From UBA1563 sp037440065 (GTDB lineage: Bacteria; Bacteroidota; Ignavibacteria; Ignavibacteriales; Ignavibacteriaceae), in contig JBBIUV010000018.1 in NCBI GenBank assembly GCA_037440065.1, positions 186,001 to 250,000 of the forward strand: 64,000 nt of DNA. Reading direction: 5' to 3'. Positions within the stretch are counted from its first letter, which is position 1. Every line of letters starts with the position of its first letter. The notes beneath the pieces were generated by a model. That model was not told the origin of the DNA, ran no database searches, and saw only the letters and a list, made by a program, of their open reading frames with translations. Of this stretch, positions 44,430-53,310 are shown in pieces. A program made the translations under genes and the position numbers.

Positions 44430-45728
44430 ATGTTGAGTAAAACAAAATCCCGTTTTGCGGGAAACAAATTTTTTGTTTTGTTCGCAATTGCAGTTTTACC
44501 GCTTTGCATTTACGGACAAACTGAAATTAAAAAACTAGGTTTGAATGAAGCTGTTGAAATTGGACTGAAAAATAATCCGGAAGTAAAAAGCGCAATAGAA
44601 AATATTTCTGCTTCAAAGGGAAGATTTTGGAGCGGAATATCCTTACCTCAACCGGAAGTTGGGATGAGCTATGAATATGCACCGGTGAACAGTAGTTTAA
44701 GTAATTACAGTGAAAAAACTCTGGCAGTAAGTCAATCCTTCGAGTTCCCTTCCAATTACTTTTTGAAAGGAAGCAAATACAATAAAGAAGAAGAAATTGC
44801 AGTTTACAAACTAAACTTGACTGAGAGAAGCGTTATTAATCAAATCAAAACAGGTTATTACAAAGTTCTGGCTAAACAATATCAGGTGAAATCTGCGGAG
44901 GAAAATCTATTAATCTCGGAAGATTTTTTTAAGAAAGCGGAGATAAGGCAAAATGTTGGGGAAGGAACGAATCTTGAAAGATTGACTGCAAAGGTTCAAT
45001 ACACTGAGGCGCGGAACAATCTGGAAGTTGCAAAGAATGAACTAACGACAGCATTTGCCGAATTGAATTACTCACTTGGATATGGAAAACAAAGCTATGA
45101 CTCGAATTTCGCTTTAACTGATACGCTTGTTTTTGTTGATCACAAAATTAGTATTGAACAAATATATAAATCGTTGGAAGAAACAAATCCGCAGATTAAG
45201 ATAGCCGAATTAAAATATGGAATAGCATCTGTTGAAAAAGGTCTCGCGTGGTCTTCCATTCTTCCTAATATTAATCTGGCATATTTCAAACAAACGCGCG
45301 ACGGTAATAACGGATTCTACGGAGCTTCGTTTGGTATCTCTGTCCCTTTATGGTTTATGTTCGATCAGAGAGGAAAAATTCAGGAAGCAGTCGCCAATCA
45401 GTCCATATCTGAATCGGAACTGCAATTGACAAAGAACGAGATAGCCTTAAAAATAAAAAGCGCTTTTACTGATCACGAAAATAATCTAAAGCAAGTAAAA
45501 CTATATGTGAATGATATTCTTCCGCAAGCTGAAGAGATTTACAGAACCGCGATAAAAAGCTACGATGCCGGAGAACTTACATATCTTGAATATCTACAAG
45601 CGAAACAAACTTTGATAAGCTCGCGGAATAATTACATAAATGTTTTATTCAATCATTATCAATCAGTTTTTAGAATTGAAGAAATAGTCGGGCAAAATAT
45701 TATTGACAAATCAGAATTGGAGAAATAA
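44430..45728 (+). CDS. TolC-family outer-membrane efflux protein
   Basis: A 432-residue outer-membrane factor. A signal peptide (~1-30, ending CIYGQ) precedes the two TolC repeats (~45-225 and ~240-425), rich in long amphipathic helices (EAVEIGLKNNPEVKSAIENI; AEIYRTAIKSYDAGELTYLE). It forms the exit duct for the RND pump encoded next. ATTTGGAGAATT before ATG 44430 is the ribosome site. The adaptor gene begins one base after its stop, so the three pump genes form one operon. The upstream hairpins could control expression. Confidence 0.9.
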   Translation: MLSKTKSRFAGNKFFVLFAIAVLPLCIYGQTEIKKLGLNEAVEIGLKNNPEVKSAIENISASKGRFWSGISLPQPEVGMSYEYAPVNSSLSNYSEKTLAVSQSFEFPSNYFLKGSKYNKEEEIAVYKLNLTERSVINQIKTGYYKVLAKQYQVKSAEENLLISEDFFKKAEIRQNVGEGTNLERLTAKVQYTEARNNLEVAKNELTTAFAELNYSLGYGKQSYDSNFALTDTLVFVDHKISIEQIYKSLEETNPQIKIAELKYGIASVEKGLAWSSILPNINLAYFKQTRDGNNGFYGASFGISVPLWFMFDQRGKIQEAVANQSISESELQLTKNEIALKIKSAFTDHENNLKQVKLYVNDILPQAEEIYRTAIKSYDAGELTYLEYLQAKQTLISSRNNYINVLFNHYQSVFRIEEIVGQNIIDKSELEK

Positions 45729-46901
45729 ATGAAAGCAAGTATCAAATTATTAATAGTCGTAATTGTTTTAGTGTATGGTTTTTATGGTTGCGGCGGTAAA
45801 GAAGAACCTAAAAAAGAAGAAAGCCATAATGAACATAGCGAAGTAGTAAAATTATCTGCTGAATCAATAAAACAAATAAAATTGGAAACCGAAACGGTAT
45901 CATTACAACCATTCACCGGTTATTTAACAATTCCCGCTAAAGTAATTACTAACCAGGACAATGAAGCGCAAATCGGTTCGCTAGTTCAAGGAAGAGTCCA
46001 CAAGGTATTTGTAAAAGTTGGCGACTTCGTTAAGGTAGGACAAGTATTGATGACGGTTGAAGGTCTTGACGTTGGTGAAATAAAAGCAGGTTTCATGATA
46101 GCAAAAGCTGCGTTAGACTACACAAAAGCAAATTATGAAAGACAGAAGAAATTATTTGATGAAAAAATAGGATCGCAAAAGGTGTTATTGGAAAGCCAAG
46201 CCGAATATGAAAAAGCGTTAGCCGAATACAAAGCAGAAGATAAAAAAATACATTCAGTTGGTTTGGGTGATGAAGATGTTACAGATGGAAACAAAAGCGA
46301 AGATCATACATCCGGCACGCTACCAATCAAATCATCAATCAACGGTGTTGTGGTTGAAAGAAATGTAGTTATCGGGCAATTGGTTGACGCAACAACAAAT
46401 GCTTTCAAAGTGATTAATACAAATACAGTTTGGGTTGACGGACAGATATATGAAAAAGATATAACGAAGATAAACCAGAAAACAAACGCATTATTCACAT
46501 CCGCAACATATCTGAAAGAGAAATTTAACGGACGAATCATATATATCGGCCAAACAGTTGATGAACAGACGAGGACAATAACAATACGGGGAGAGTTTGG
46601 AAATTCAAACAACAAATTAAAACCTCAAATGTTCGGTGAACTAAAAATACCGGTAAGTGCAAATGCAAAAGCGATTATGATACCGGAGGAATCTGTGGTA
46701 AAAGAAACCGGGCAAGAATATGTTTTTGTTCAAACAAGCGAAACAATTTTTGAACAAAGGAAAGTGATTACAGGATTATCTGTTGATAACCGGATTGAAA
46801 TTAAAGAAGGATTGAAAGAAGGTGAAAAAGTTGCATCGAAGGGAGTGTTTTATTTGAAGAGTGAATTAAAGAAGGAAGAATTAGAAGGAGATGAACATTA
46901 A
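45729..46901 (+). CDS. RND periplasmic adaptor (CusB/CzcB type) lipoprotein
   Basis: A 390-residue membrane-fusion protein. Lipobox FYGCGG with Cys21; a His/Glu-rich segment follows (EESHNEHSE), a plausible metal-collecting tail. Then come barrel-sandwich/lipoyl halves (QGRVHKVFVKVGDFVKVGQV and LPIKSSINGVVVERNVVIGQ), a helical hairpin between them, and a beta-barrel (~275-350). It connects the inner-membrane pump to the TolC-type duct. The stop overlaps the pump's ATG by one base. Confidence 0.9.
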   Translation: MKASIKLLIVVIVLVYGFYGCGGKEEPKKEESHNEHSEVVKLSAESIKQIKLETETVSLQPFTGYLTIPAKVITNQDNEAQIGSLVQGRVHKVFVKVGDFVKVGQVLMTVEGLDVGEIKAGFMIAKAALDYTKANYERQKKLFDEKIGSQKVLLESQAEYEKALAEYKAEDKKIHSVGLGDEDVTDGNKSEDHTSGTLPIKSSINGVVVERNVVIGQLVDATTNAFKVINTNTVWVDGQIYEKDITKINQKTNALFTSATYLKEKFNGRIIYIGQTVDEQTRTITIRGEFGNSNNKLKPQMFGELKIPVSANAKAIMIPEESVVKETGQEYVFVQTSETIFEQRKVITGLSVDNRIEIKEGLKEGEKVASKGVFYLKSELKKEELEGDEH

Positions 46902-49900
46902 TGTTAGAAAAAATAATTTCATTGACGTTAAAGCAGAAAGGAATGATAATATTTCTTTCACTGCTCATAGTTGCGTTCGGGTTATACTCATATTTGACTT
47001 TACCGATTGATGCCTTTCCGGATGTAACAAATATACAAGTTGAAGTTGTAAGTCACGCGGATGGACTTTCCGCAATCGAGATTGAACGAAATGTAACTTA
47101 TCCAATTGAAATGGCAATGCGGGGTTTACCGGATGTTGAACAAATGCGTTCGGTAACAAAATTCGGTCTTTCGATTGTCACAATAGTCTTTAAGGATAAT
47201 ATTGATATTTATTTTGCGCGGCAATTGGTATTTGAGCGGCTTGGTGAAGCAAGAGAAAGCGTTCCAAAAGGTGTGGAAGTTGCAATGGGACCAATAGCAA
47301 CAGCAATGGGAGAAATATATCAATATACTCTCGAAGGAAAAATACCAAGCGATTCACTTTCAAAGATTGCTTACTTAACAAACTTAAGAACAATACAAGA
47401 GTGGATTATCACGCCGCAGTTAAAAAGTGTTGCCGGTGTAAATGAAATAAATTCTTTCGGCGGTTACTTCAAGCAATACCAGGTAATTGTATCACCGGAA
47501 AAATTACTGAAGTATGCAATAACGGCTGATGAAGTGTATTCTGCAATCGAGAATAACAACCAAAATGTGGGCGGGAATATTCTTGAAAGGAATTCCGATC
47601 AATATATCGTTCGAGGAGTTGGATTAATTAAGAATATAAATGATATAGAAAACATTGTTCTGAAGGCTCACGAAGGAACACCTACTTATATAAAAGATGT
47701 TGCAGAAGTAAAGATAGGCGAGGCTGTCCGGATGGGTGCTTCGATGAAGAATGGTGTAGATGAGTGTGTTGGCGGGATTGTAATGATGCTGCGCGGCGAA
47801 AACAGCCGTGAAGTTGTTAAGCGTGTAGAAGAAAAAGTCAGAGAAATAAATGAGAACAACATCCTTCCGGATGGAATTAAAATGGTTCCTTATTATGATA
47901 GAAGCGATATAGTTAATGCGAGTGTAAATACTGTAAACAAAGCTTTGATCGAAGGATCTCTTCTTGTTCTCTTAGTTTTGTATTTATTGCTAAGAAGTTT
48001 TAGAGGAAGTTTTGTAGTGTTAATTGCCTTACCTCTTTCGCTTCTTGTTACATTCGTTGTGATGAAACTTGTGGGATTGAGTGCAAACTTAATGTCGCTC
48101 GGCGGACTTGCGATCTCAATTGGAATGATAATAGACGCAACAATAATTCAAGTGGAGAATGTTCAAAGACATTTAAGCGAGGGGGGCAATGAACATCCAA
48201 AATTATTAACAGTTCTTAAAGCGGTGCTGGAAGTAAGAAAACCGAGTATCTTCGGTGAACTTATAATTGCGATTACATTTATCCCAATTCTTTCGCTTGA
48301 AGGGATTGAAGGAAAGATGTTTGGACCGCTTGCAAAGACTGTTGCCATTGCTCTTCTTTCTTCATTGTTCCTTTCAATCTTTGTAATACCGGTTCTTTGC
48401 TCAATGTTCTTGAAGTCTCAACCGGAAAAAGAAAGTATAATAATGAAGTATGCTACAAAAATATACTTGCCGGTTTTAGAATATGTGATGAAGAAAAAAA
48501 TAATGATCTTGAGCGTTGCAGGAGTTTTCTTGATTTCCGCTTTGTTTCTCTTTACAAGATTAGGAACGGAGTTTATTCCTACGATGGATGAAGGTGCGTT
48601 CGATATGGATGTTGCATTGCTGCCGGGAGTATCACTTTCGAAATCTATGGAAGTGAATCAACTTGCAGCACAGAAGATGAAAGAGTTTGAGGAACTTGAC
48701 GTTGTGGTTTCACGAATCGGGCAAACTGGTGTTGCAATGGATACGAGAGGAGTGGATAAAACCGGCTATGTTGGAATATTAAAACCAAAGAGTGAATGGA
48801 AACGTGATATTACGAGAGAAGAATTGACAAATGAAATGCGTGCTTCTTTGGAGACAATACCGGGAATTGGTTTTGGATTTAGCCAGCCGATACAATGCAG
48901 AATTGACGAACTTGTTGCCGGAACGAAGGCGCAATTGATTCTTAAACTATTTGGTGAAAATATAGACTTGCTAAAAAGTAAAGCGGATGAAATTGCTAAA
49001 GTTCTTTCTTCGATTGAAGGAGGAACCGATTTAATGACTGAAAAGGTTTCCGGACAACCGTATTTAACGATAAACATAGACCGATCAAAAATAGCGCGGT
49101 ATGGCTTGAATATTAATGATGTGCAGAATGTAATTGAAATTGCTATTGCCGGAAAAGCTGCCTCTAAATTTTATGAGGAGAACCGGAGTTTTGATATTAC
49201 CGTCCGTATGCCGGAAGAGAAAAGAAATTCCATTGAAGCGATTGAGAATATTTTAGTCCCGACAAAAACAGGAATAAATATTCCGCTGGCGCAGTTAGCA
49301 GAAATAAAAATGATTGAAGGACCGGTTCAGATAAGCCGGCAAGATGGAATTAGAAGAATCGGTATCGAAATGAATATTAGCGGTAGAGATATAGGCAGTT
49401 TTGTTGCAGAAGCAAAACAAAAAATAAAAGAGGATGTTCAACTACCGGCTGGTTATTACTTAACGTGGGGCGGGCAATTTGAAAACCAGCAAAGAGCAAT
49501 GAACAAGCTGCTGATTATTGGACCAATTGCGATCGGTTTAATTCTGCTTCTCTTATTCGTTACGTTCAAGTCCATCCGTCTGGCATTTCTCGTAATATCC
49601 AATTTACCATTTGCATTAATTGGCGGAATCTTCTCGCTTTACATATCCGGATTGTATTTATCAGTTCCGGCTTCAGTTGGATTTATAGTTTTATTTGGAG
49701 TTGCCGTGTTGAATGGAGTTGTGCTTGTATCTCAAATTTCGCAACTGCGTGAAGAAGGAATTGAACTACAAGAGGCGATTAGGAAAGGAAGTCTTAACAG
49801 ATTGCGCCCGGTATTGATGACAGCATCAATAGCAATATTTAGTTTAATGCCGATGTTGTTTGCAAGCGGAGCGGGATCGGAAATACAAAAACCGTTGGCA

Positions 49901-50005
49901 ACAGTTGTTGTTGGCGGCTTAATCACTTCAACTCTGTTGACATTGTTAATCATTCCATCGGTTTACAGTTGGTTTGAGAAGAGAGAAACAGAAAGAGAAA
50001 TGTAA
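46901..50005 (+). CDS. Heavy-metal efflux RND pump (CusA/CzcA family)
   Basis: A 1034-residue inner-membrane proton-driven exporter with the usual twelve helices and two large periplasmic loops. N-terminal PIDAFPDVTNIQVEV is the HME-family signature. Helix 4 reads LGGLAISIGMIIDATIIQVEN: it keeps the Asp412/Glu pair but lacks the first Asp of the CzcA (DFGxxVDGxVVxxEN) pattern, so it is nearer CusA-type pumps. I therefore lean to monovalent (Cu/Ag) or another non-Zn substrate, not certain. PII-like and CcmE-like genes follow. Confidence 0.9.
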   Translation: MLEKIISLTLKQKGMIIFLSLLIVAFGLYSYLTLPIDAFPDVTNIQVEVVSHADGLSAIEIERNVTYPIEMAMRGLPDVEQMRSVTKFGLSIVTIVFKDNIDIYFARQLVFERLGEARESVPKGVEVAMGPIATAMGEIYQYTLEGKIPSDSLSKIAYLTNLRTIQEWIITPQLKSVAGVNEINSFGGYFKQYQVIVSPEKLLKYAITADEVYSAIENNNQNVGGNILERNSDQYIVRGVGLIKNINDIENIVLKAHEGTPTYIKDVAEVKIGEAVRMGASMKNGVDECVGGIVMMLRGENSREVVKRVEEKVREINENNILPDGIKMVPYYDRSDIVNASVNTVNKALIEGSLLVLLVLYLLLRSFRGSFVVLIALPLSLLVTFVVMKLVGLSANLMSLGGLAISIGMIIDATIIQVENVQRHLSEGGNEHPKLLTVLKAVLEVRKPSIFGELIIAITFIPILSLEGIEGKMFGPLAKTVAIALLSSLFLSIFVIPVLCSMFLKSQPEKESIIMKYATKIYLPVLEYVMKKKIMILSVAGVFLISALFLFTRLGTEFIPTMDEGAFDMDVALLPGVSLSKSMEVNQLAAQKMKEFEELDVVVSRIGQTGVAMDTRGVDKTGYVGILKPKSEWKRDITREELTNEMRASLETIPGIGFGFSQPIQCRIDELVAGTKAQLILKLFGENIDLLKSKADEIAKVLSSIEGGTDLMTEKVSGQPYLTINIDRSKIARYGLNINDVQNVIEIAIAGKAASKFYEENRSFDITVRMPEEKRNSIEAIENILVPTKTGINIPLAQLAEIKMIEGPVQISRQDGIRRIGIEMNISGRDIGSFVAEAKQKIKEDVQLPAGYYLTWGGQFENQQRAMNKLLIIGPIAIGLILLLLFVTFKSIRLAFLVISNLPFALIGGIFSLYISGLYLSVPASVGFIVLFGVAVLNGVVLVSQISQLREEGIELQEAIRKGSLNRLRPVLMTASIAIFSLMPMLFASGAGSEIQKPLATVVVGGLITSTLLTLLIIPSVYSWFEKRETEREM

Positions 50006-50017
50006 ATTATAGCATCG

Positions 50018-50044
50018 AAGGGAATGGCAATAAGCTGTTCCCTT
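50018..50044 (+). terminator. Hairpin after RND pump gene
   Basis: AAGGGAA (50018-50024) pairs with TTCCCTT (50038-50044); a T/A-rich tail follows. Likely a partial terminator or RNA-stabilising stem between the pump and the accessory genes. Confidence 0.45.
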
Positions 50045-50060
50045 TAATTAATGGAACTAT

Positions 50061-50270
50061 ATGGGAATAATTAGATTAAGATCAATTATACAATGCCCAA
50101 AGTGCGGAAATAAAAAAGAAGAAATTATGCCGGAAAATGCTTGTGTTCACTTTTATGAATGCACTGTATGTGGAGAACTTTTGAAAGCCAAACTGGACAC
50201 TTGTTGTGTTTTCTGTTCTTATGGGGATGTAACTTGTCCGCCCAAACAAAAAGAATCAAATGTTAAATAA
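50061..50270 (+). CDS. GDCCVxC-like small metal-site protein
   Basis: A 69-residue protein with two CxxC zinc-ribbon pairs (CPKCG, CTVCG) and the C-terminal motif DTCCVFCSYGDVTCPP, matching the GDCCVxC domain family linked to heavy-metal resistance loci. Seven to nine cysteines in 69 residues make it a probable metal binder or metallochaperone in the cytoplasm. It lies between the pump and the PII-like gene, with spacing consistent with one transcript. Confidence 0.8.
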   Translation: MGIIRLRSIIQCPKCGNKKEEIMPENACVHFYECTVCGELLKAKLDTCCVFCSYGDVTCPPKQKESNVK

Positions 50271-50287
50271 GATCAAAGGAAAATAAA

Positions 50288-50629
50288 ATGAAAGAGATAA
50301 AAGCGATAATAAAACCGTTCAAATTACTGGATGTAACCGAAGCATTACAAAAAATTGAAGGACTTCCGGGTGTAACAGTTTCTGAAATAAAAGGATTTGG
50401 GAAAAGCAGAGCTAAGAACGCTAAAGATAAAATTGTTTACGAGCTAGTTGAATTTATTCCAAGAATAAAATTAGAAGTTGTAGTTAATGATGAAATGGCT
50501 GATGAAGTTGTTAATGTGATACAGAAATACTCTCATACCGGGAATACGGGCGATGGGAAAATATTTATAGTTAGCGTTGAGAATGTTGTAAAGATAAGAA
50601 CGAATGAAAGAGGAAAAGAGGCAATATGA
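50288..50629 (+). CDS. PII-like signalling protein of the metal-efflux (PII-NG) type
   Basis: A 113-residue PII-superfamily protein. The N-terminal IIKPFKLLDVTEAL and B-loop TGNTGDGKIF are canonical. The T-loop is not: aligned on the EFIP/DFLP block, the uridylylated Tyr of GlnB is a Glu (E52), and a Tyr lies one position earlier. No glnA or amtB is nearby. PII homologues next to HME-RND pumps form the PII-NG group (recalled); this one probably responds to metal or nucleotides rather than nitrogen. It overlaps the next gene by four bases (ATGA). Confidence 0.85.
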   Translation: MKEIKAIIKPFKLLDVTEALQKIEGLPGVTVSEIKGFGKSRAKNAKDKIVYELVEFIPRIKLEVVVNDEMADEVVNVIQKYSHTGNTGDGKIFIVSVENVVKIRTNERGKEAI

Positions 50630-50976
50630 AGTTTTCAAAACTTGTTTTACCTGTAATAATTATTGCGGTAATTGGATTAATATATTACACTTATTTCGCG
50701 CCAACAGAAGAATTAGGTTCTTTCAGTAAATTCGATGGAGGCAGTGAAATCAACCAGCGTATTAATGTGCGCATTGTTAAATCTATGGAATTTGAAAAAG
50801 ATGTGAATGGTAATATAATTTCCTTTTACGCATTGGATAAAAATAATATTGAGGTAAAAGTTACCTCTCACGAACCTATCTTACCAGAAATTTTAAATGC
50901 TGATGTCGTAGAATTGCTTGGGCATAAGCACGAAAATAGCATTACCGCTTCAAAAATAGCTATTATAAGGGAATGA
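50626..50976 (+). CDS. CcmE-like OB-fold membrane-anchored protein
   Basis: A 116-residue protein with one N-terminal helix (~5-25) and a small beta domain. QRINVRIVKSMEF, then SFYALDKNNIEVKVTSHEPI, then LPEILNADVVELLGHK resemble CcmE (heme chaperone) in order and spacing, but the heme-linking His region at the C-terminus is missing. A periplasmic OB-fold that binds an ion or cofactor would suit its coupling (ATGA overlap) to the PII-like gene and pump. Family call is tentative. Confidence 0.6.
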   Translation: MKFSKLVLPVIIIAVIGLIYYTYFAPTEELGSFSKFDGGSEINQRINVRIVKSMEFEKDVNGNIISFYALDKNNIEVKVTSHEPILPEILNADVVELLGHKHENSITASKIAIIRE

Positions 50977-51053
50977 ATGTTGGATAGGATTATTAAGAAT
51001 CTTTCCTTAAGTTTTTGCATCTGATCGTTGAAAGTTATTTTAGATTTAATAAA

Positions 51054-51395
51054 ATGTTGAGAAATAGAATTATAAAAAGTATAGCAGCAGCCATTTTAGC
51101 TGTAATTGTTTTCGTGTTTATATATTCCGAATTAGGACAATTTGGTTATACTGGGGATAACCCCAACTCACACGATTATTGCGAGATCGTAAAAGCAACT
51201 TTAACAGATACGGGCAAGGTTGCAATAAACGATTTGTTTAAGCTGAAAGTGGAAAAACAAATTTGCATACATTGTAATTATGATTCAATTGAACAAATCT
51301 TATCATATATTCAATTAGATTTAGAGCATTTTCATACACCACCACAATCTATCACTAATAAAATTTACCTCTACAACAGAACATTTCTGATTTAA
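51054..51395 (+). CDS. Unrecognised 113-residue family, copy 2
   Basis: ATG 51054 gives 113 residues, the same length as copy 1. N-terminal helix (~8-24), then SELGQFGYTGDNPNSHDYCEI, ICIHC and the C-terminal YLYNRTFLI. Between the copies the fixed positions are SELG, GDN, HDYCEI, the DxxxKL block, ICIH and RTFLI; the rest has drifted. This copy has an additional Cys after ICIH. It lies between the CcmE-like and Spy-like genes. An upstream TTG extension to 51015 is unlikely. Confidence 0.7.
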   Translation: MLRNRIIKSIAAAILAVIVFVFIYSELGQFGYTGDNPNSHDYCEIVKATLTDTGKVAINDLFKLKVEKQICIHCNYDSIEQILSYIQLDLEHFHTPPQSITNKIYLYNRTFLI

Positions 51396-51482
51396 TCTTT
51401 ACCTTATATCTTTTCTATTAATCCTTTGAATAATCAGAGGATATCTAAATATAATTTATTCATCAAAAGAAGGAGTAATACA

Positions 51483-52016
51483 ATGTTCACTTCAAATAAA
51501 AGATGGTTTGCAGGAATTGCAACAGTAATTGTAATTCTGCTTGTAACTTTAACATTACTTGGACAAGATCATTCAAAGAAAAATAATTCCGGGAAGCATA
51601 CTAATAACGCATCTTGGTGGAACTCAAATGTTCCGGAAAAGTATTGGCTTAACGATGATCAGATAAACCAGGTAAACAAAACGAAAACCGAATACGATGA
51701 CTTAATACAACCGGAAATTGAGAAACTAAACTCTGTGCGCGGAGATTTTTCTGATTACCAACAGCAGGATGATATTAACAGCAAACGTATCAGAGAATAT
51801 CAAAGTGAAATAAGAGGGATTGAAGACAAGATATACAGCTTAAAAATGGAAGCTGGAAACAAAATCAGAAAGATGCTTAATAAAGGTCAGAAAGCATATT
51901 ATAATGATTCCGTTTTTAATGATGGCTGTGACAACTGGGGCTGGAATTACAGCGGTTATATGGATTACGGAATGAGAAATCATGGCAATAGACATAACAA
52001 TAAATGCTGCTGGTAA
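51483..52016 (+). CDS. Spy/CpxP-like periplasmic metal-stress protein, copy 1
   Basis: A 177-residue exported protein starting at ATG 51483 behind GAAGGAGTAATACA. Signal helix ~10-30; then WWNSNVPEKYWLNDDQINQV, a helical body, and LNKGQKAYYND: the paired L-x-x-x-Q segments of the Spy/CpxP/ZraP family. The C-terminus is rich in Trp, His and ends NNKCCW, a likely metal-binding tail. Such proteins act as periplasmic chaperones or metal buffers. It is paralogous to the product of 56732-57175. Confidence 0.75.
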   Translation: MFTSNKRWFAGIATVIVILLVTLTLLGQDHSKKNNSGKHTNNASWWNSNVPEKYWLNDDQINQVNKTKTEYDDLIQPEIEKLNSVRGDFSDYQQQDDINSKRIREYQSEIRGIEDKIYSLKMEAGNKIRKMLNKGQKAYYNDSVFNDGCDNWGWNYSGYMDYGMRNHGNRHNNKCCW

Positions 52017-52042
52017 ATATTTTAATAACTTAGCAATAAATT

Positions 52043-52067
52043 CCCCGCTGCTTGCGGCGGGGGGTTT
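52043..52067 (+). terminator. Terminator-like hairpin after Spy-like gene
   Basis: CCCCGC (52043-52048) with GCGGGG (52057-52062), loop of eight with possible extra pairs, followed by GGTTTCATTT. The U-tract is short, so termination may be partial. Confidence 0.55.
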
Positions 52068-52102
52068 CATTTATAAAATAATTAATTAAAAGGAACAAAC
52101 CA

Positions 52103-52615
52103 ATGAATAGGATATTTAACAAAATTAAAGTTATAGTTTTTATTTCAACTTTAGTAATCGCTCACATCTATGCACAAGAAACCGAAAAAGTGATTGGAAC
52201 GATGGGCAATGAAAAAATGGGAGAAGACCAAATTGTAATATGCGTGTATGGAACTAAGGCTTGTATGCCGGTAAAAACAGATACAAGTATGACAGTAAAA
52301 TATAAAGACAAAGAAACAAAGCTGACCGAGTTACCTTTTGGGCTTTATTTAGAAGCAGAAATCGGCCGAGACAGCCACAATGAAAAAACAGTAAGAAAAA
52401 TAAGTATAGATGAAACTAAAACAGTAATCTGCTTTTCTGAACTAAACAAAAAACAAGAAGCAAAGCTAAGTAAACTATTAAAGAAGATTAAAGGTGTAAA
52501 GGTTTTTAATATACATTCAGAATCAAGCCAGGTATATATTGAATACAATCCATCGACAATCTCATATAAGGATTTGGAAAACAGAATTAAAGAAGCTGGT
52601 TTTGAATTGGAATAG
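52103..52615 (+). CDS. Exported protein with degenerate HMA-like C-terminal domain
   Basis: A 170-residue protein. The signal peptide (~1-24, HIYAQ) is followed by a ~75-residue domain with a CVYGTKACMPV Cys pair, then a ~65-residue beta-alpha-beta segment (TVICFSELNKKQEAKLSKLL ... KDLENRIKEAGFELE) that resembles a heavy-metal-associated (HMA) fold. The CxxC metal site of HMA is missing (ICFSEL instead). It could be a structural or sensing HMA derivative; function unknown. Confidence 0.65.
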   Translation: MNRIFNKIKVIVFISTLVIAHIYAQETEKVIGTMGNEKMGEDQIVICVYGTKACMPVKTDTSMTVKYKDKETKLTELPFGLYLEAEIGRDSHNEKTVRKISIDETKTVICFSELNKKQEAKLSKLLKKIKGVKVFNIHSESSQVYIEYNPSTISYKDLENRIKEAGFELE

Positions 52616-52627
52616 GGAAATTAAAAA

Positions 52628-52729
52628 ATGGTAAACTATACATTGAAAGAGAGACTCGTCGGAATATCTATTGCAGTGGCAATCCATTTAATAATTTTCT
52701 TAATCGTCTATTTAACGCACAAATATTGA
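52628..52729 (+). CDS. Very small single-helix membrane protein
   Basis: A 33-residue frame starting MVNYTLKERLVG with one hydrophobic helix (ISIAVAIHLIIFLIVYL) and a basic end (THKY). It starts 12 bases after the upstream stop, behind AGGGAAAT, and ends 36 bases before the DUF302 gene. The location, start context and perfect helix support a real small membrane protein, perhaps a pump or transporter subunit. Confidence 0.5.
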   Translation: MVNYTLKERLVGISIAVAIHLIIFLIVYLTHKY

Positions 52730-52765
52730 ATTAAACTTTAATACCAAATAAAAAGGAAAAATAAA

Positions 52766-53161
52766 ATGGAACAAACAAATTATGGGTTCTTAAAAGTAGT
52801 TAATCTCAGTTACGATGAAGCAATTGAAAAAGTAACCGATGAATTGAAGAAAGAAGGTTTCGGCGTTCTTACCGAAATTGACGTTAAAGAAACATTAAAG
52901 AAAAAGCTCGATGTTGACTTTAAGCCGTATAAAATACTCGGTGCTTGCAATCCACCTTTTGCTTATAAATCTCTACAAGCTGAAGAACAAATTGGATTGA
53001 TGCTGCCTTGTAATGTAATTGTTTATGTAAATGATAAAAACGAAACAGTTGTGGCTGCTATAGATCCTATCGCATCTATGCAGGCAGTAAAGAATGATAA
53101 GCTTGTTGACGTAGCAGTAACAATACAAGGCAAGTTAAAAAATGTTATCAGCAATCTTTAA
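52766..53161 (+). CDS. DUF302 domain protein
   Basis: A 131-residue cytoplasmic protein covering a complete DUF302 domain: DEAIEKVTDELKKEGFGVLT, LGACNPPFAYKSL and LPCNVIVYV are the three conserved blocks. The cysteine pair at CNPP and PCNV is typical. DUF302 proteins accompany metal and redox stress genes; the activity is not established. AAAAGGAAAAATAAA precedes the ATG. Confidence 0.85.
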   Translation: MEQTNYGFLKVVNLSYDEAIEKVTDELKKEGFGVLTEIDVKETLKKKLDVDFKPYKILGACNPPFAYKSLQAEEQIGLMLPCNVIVYVNDKNETVVAAIDPIASMQAVKNDKLVDVAVTIQGKLKNVISNL

Positions 53162-53223
53162 GCAATTTCACAATACTATGATTGTAGGCTAAATAAAATT
53201 AGTTGTTGGGAATTAATAACAAG

Positions 53224-53269
53224 TGGTGATTGATGCTTGTGAAATACCAACAAATGGTGATTGATGCTT
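53224..53269 (+). repeat. 15-bp direct repeats upstream of NRAMP gene
   Basis: TGGTGATTGATGCTT at 53224-53238 and 53255-53269, 31 bases apart (about three helical turns). They lie in the 149-base spacer ahead of the NRAMP gene and could be regulator-binding sites. Confidence 0.55.
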
Positions 53270-53310
53270 AACAATATACTGAATAATATAGTTGTTAAAA
53301 AAGGCCTATT

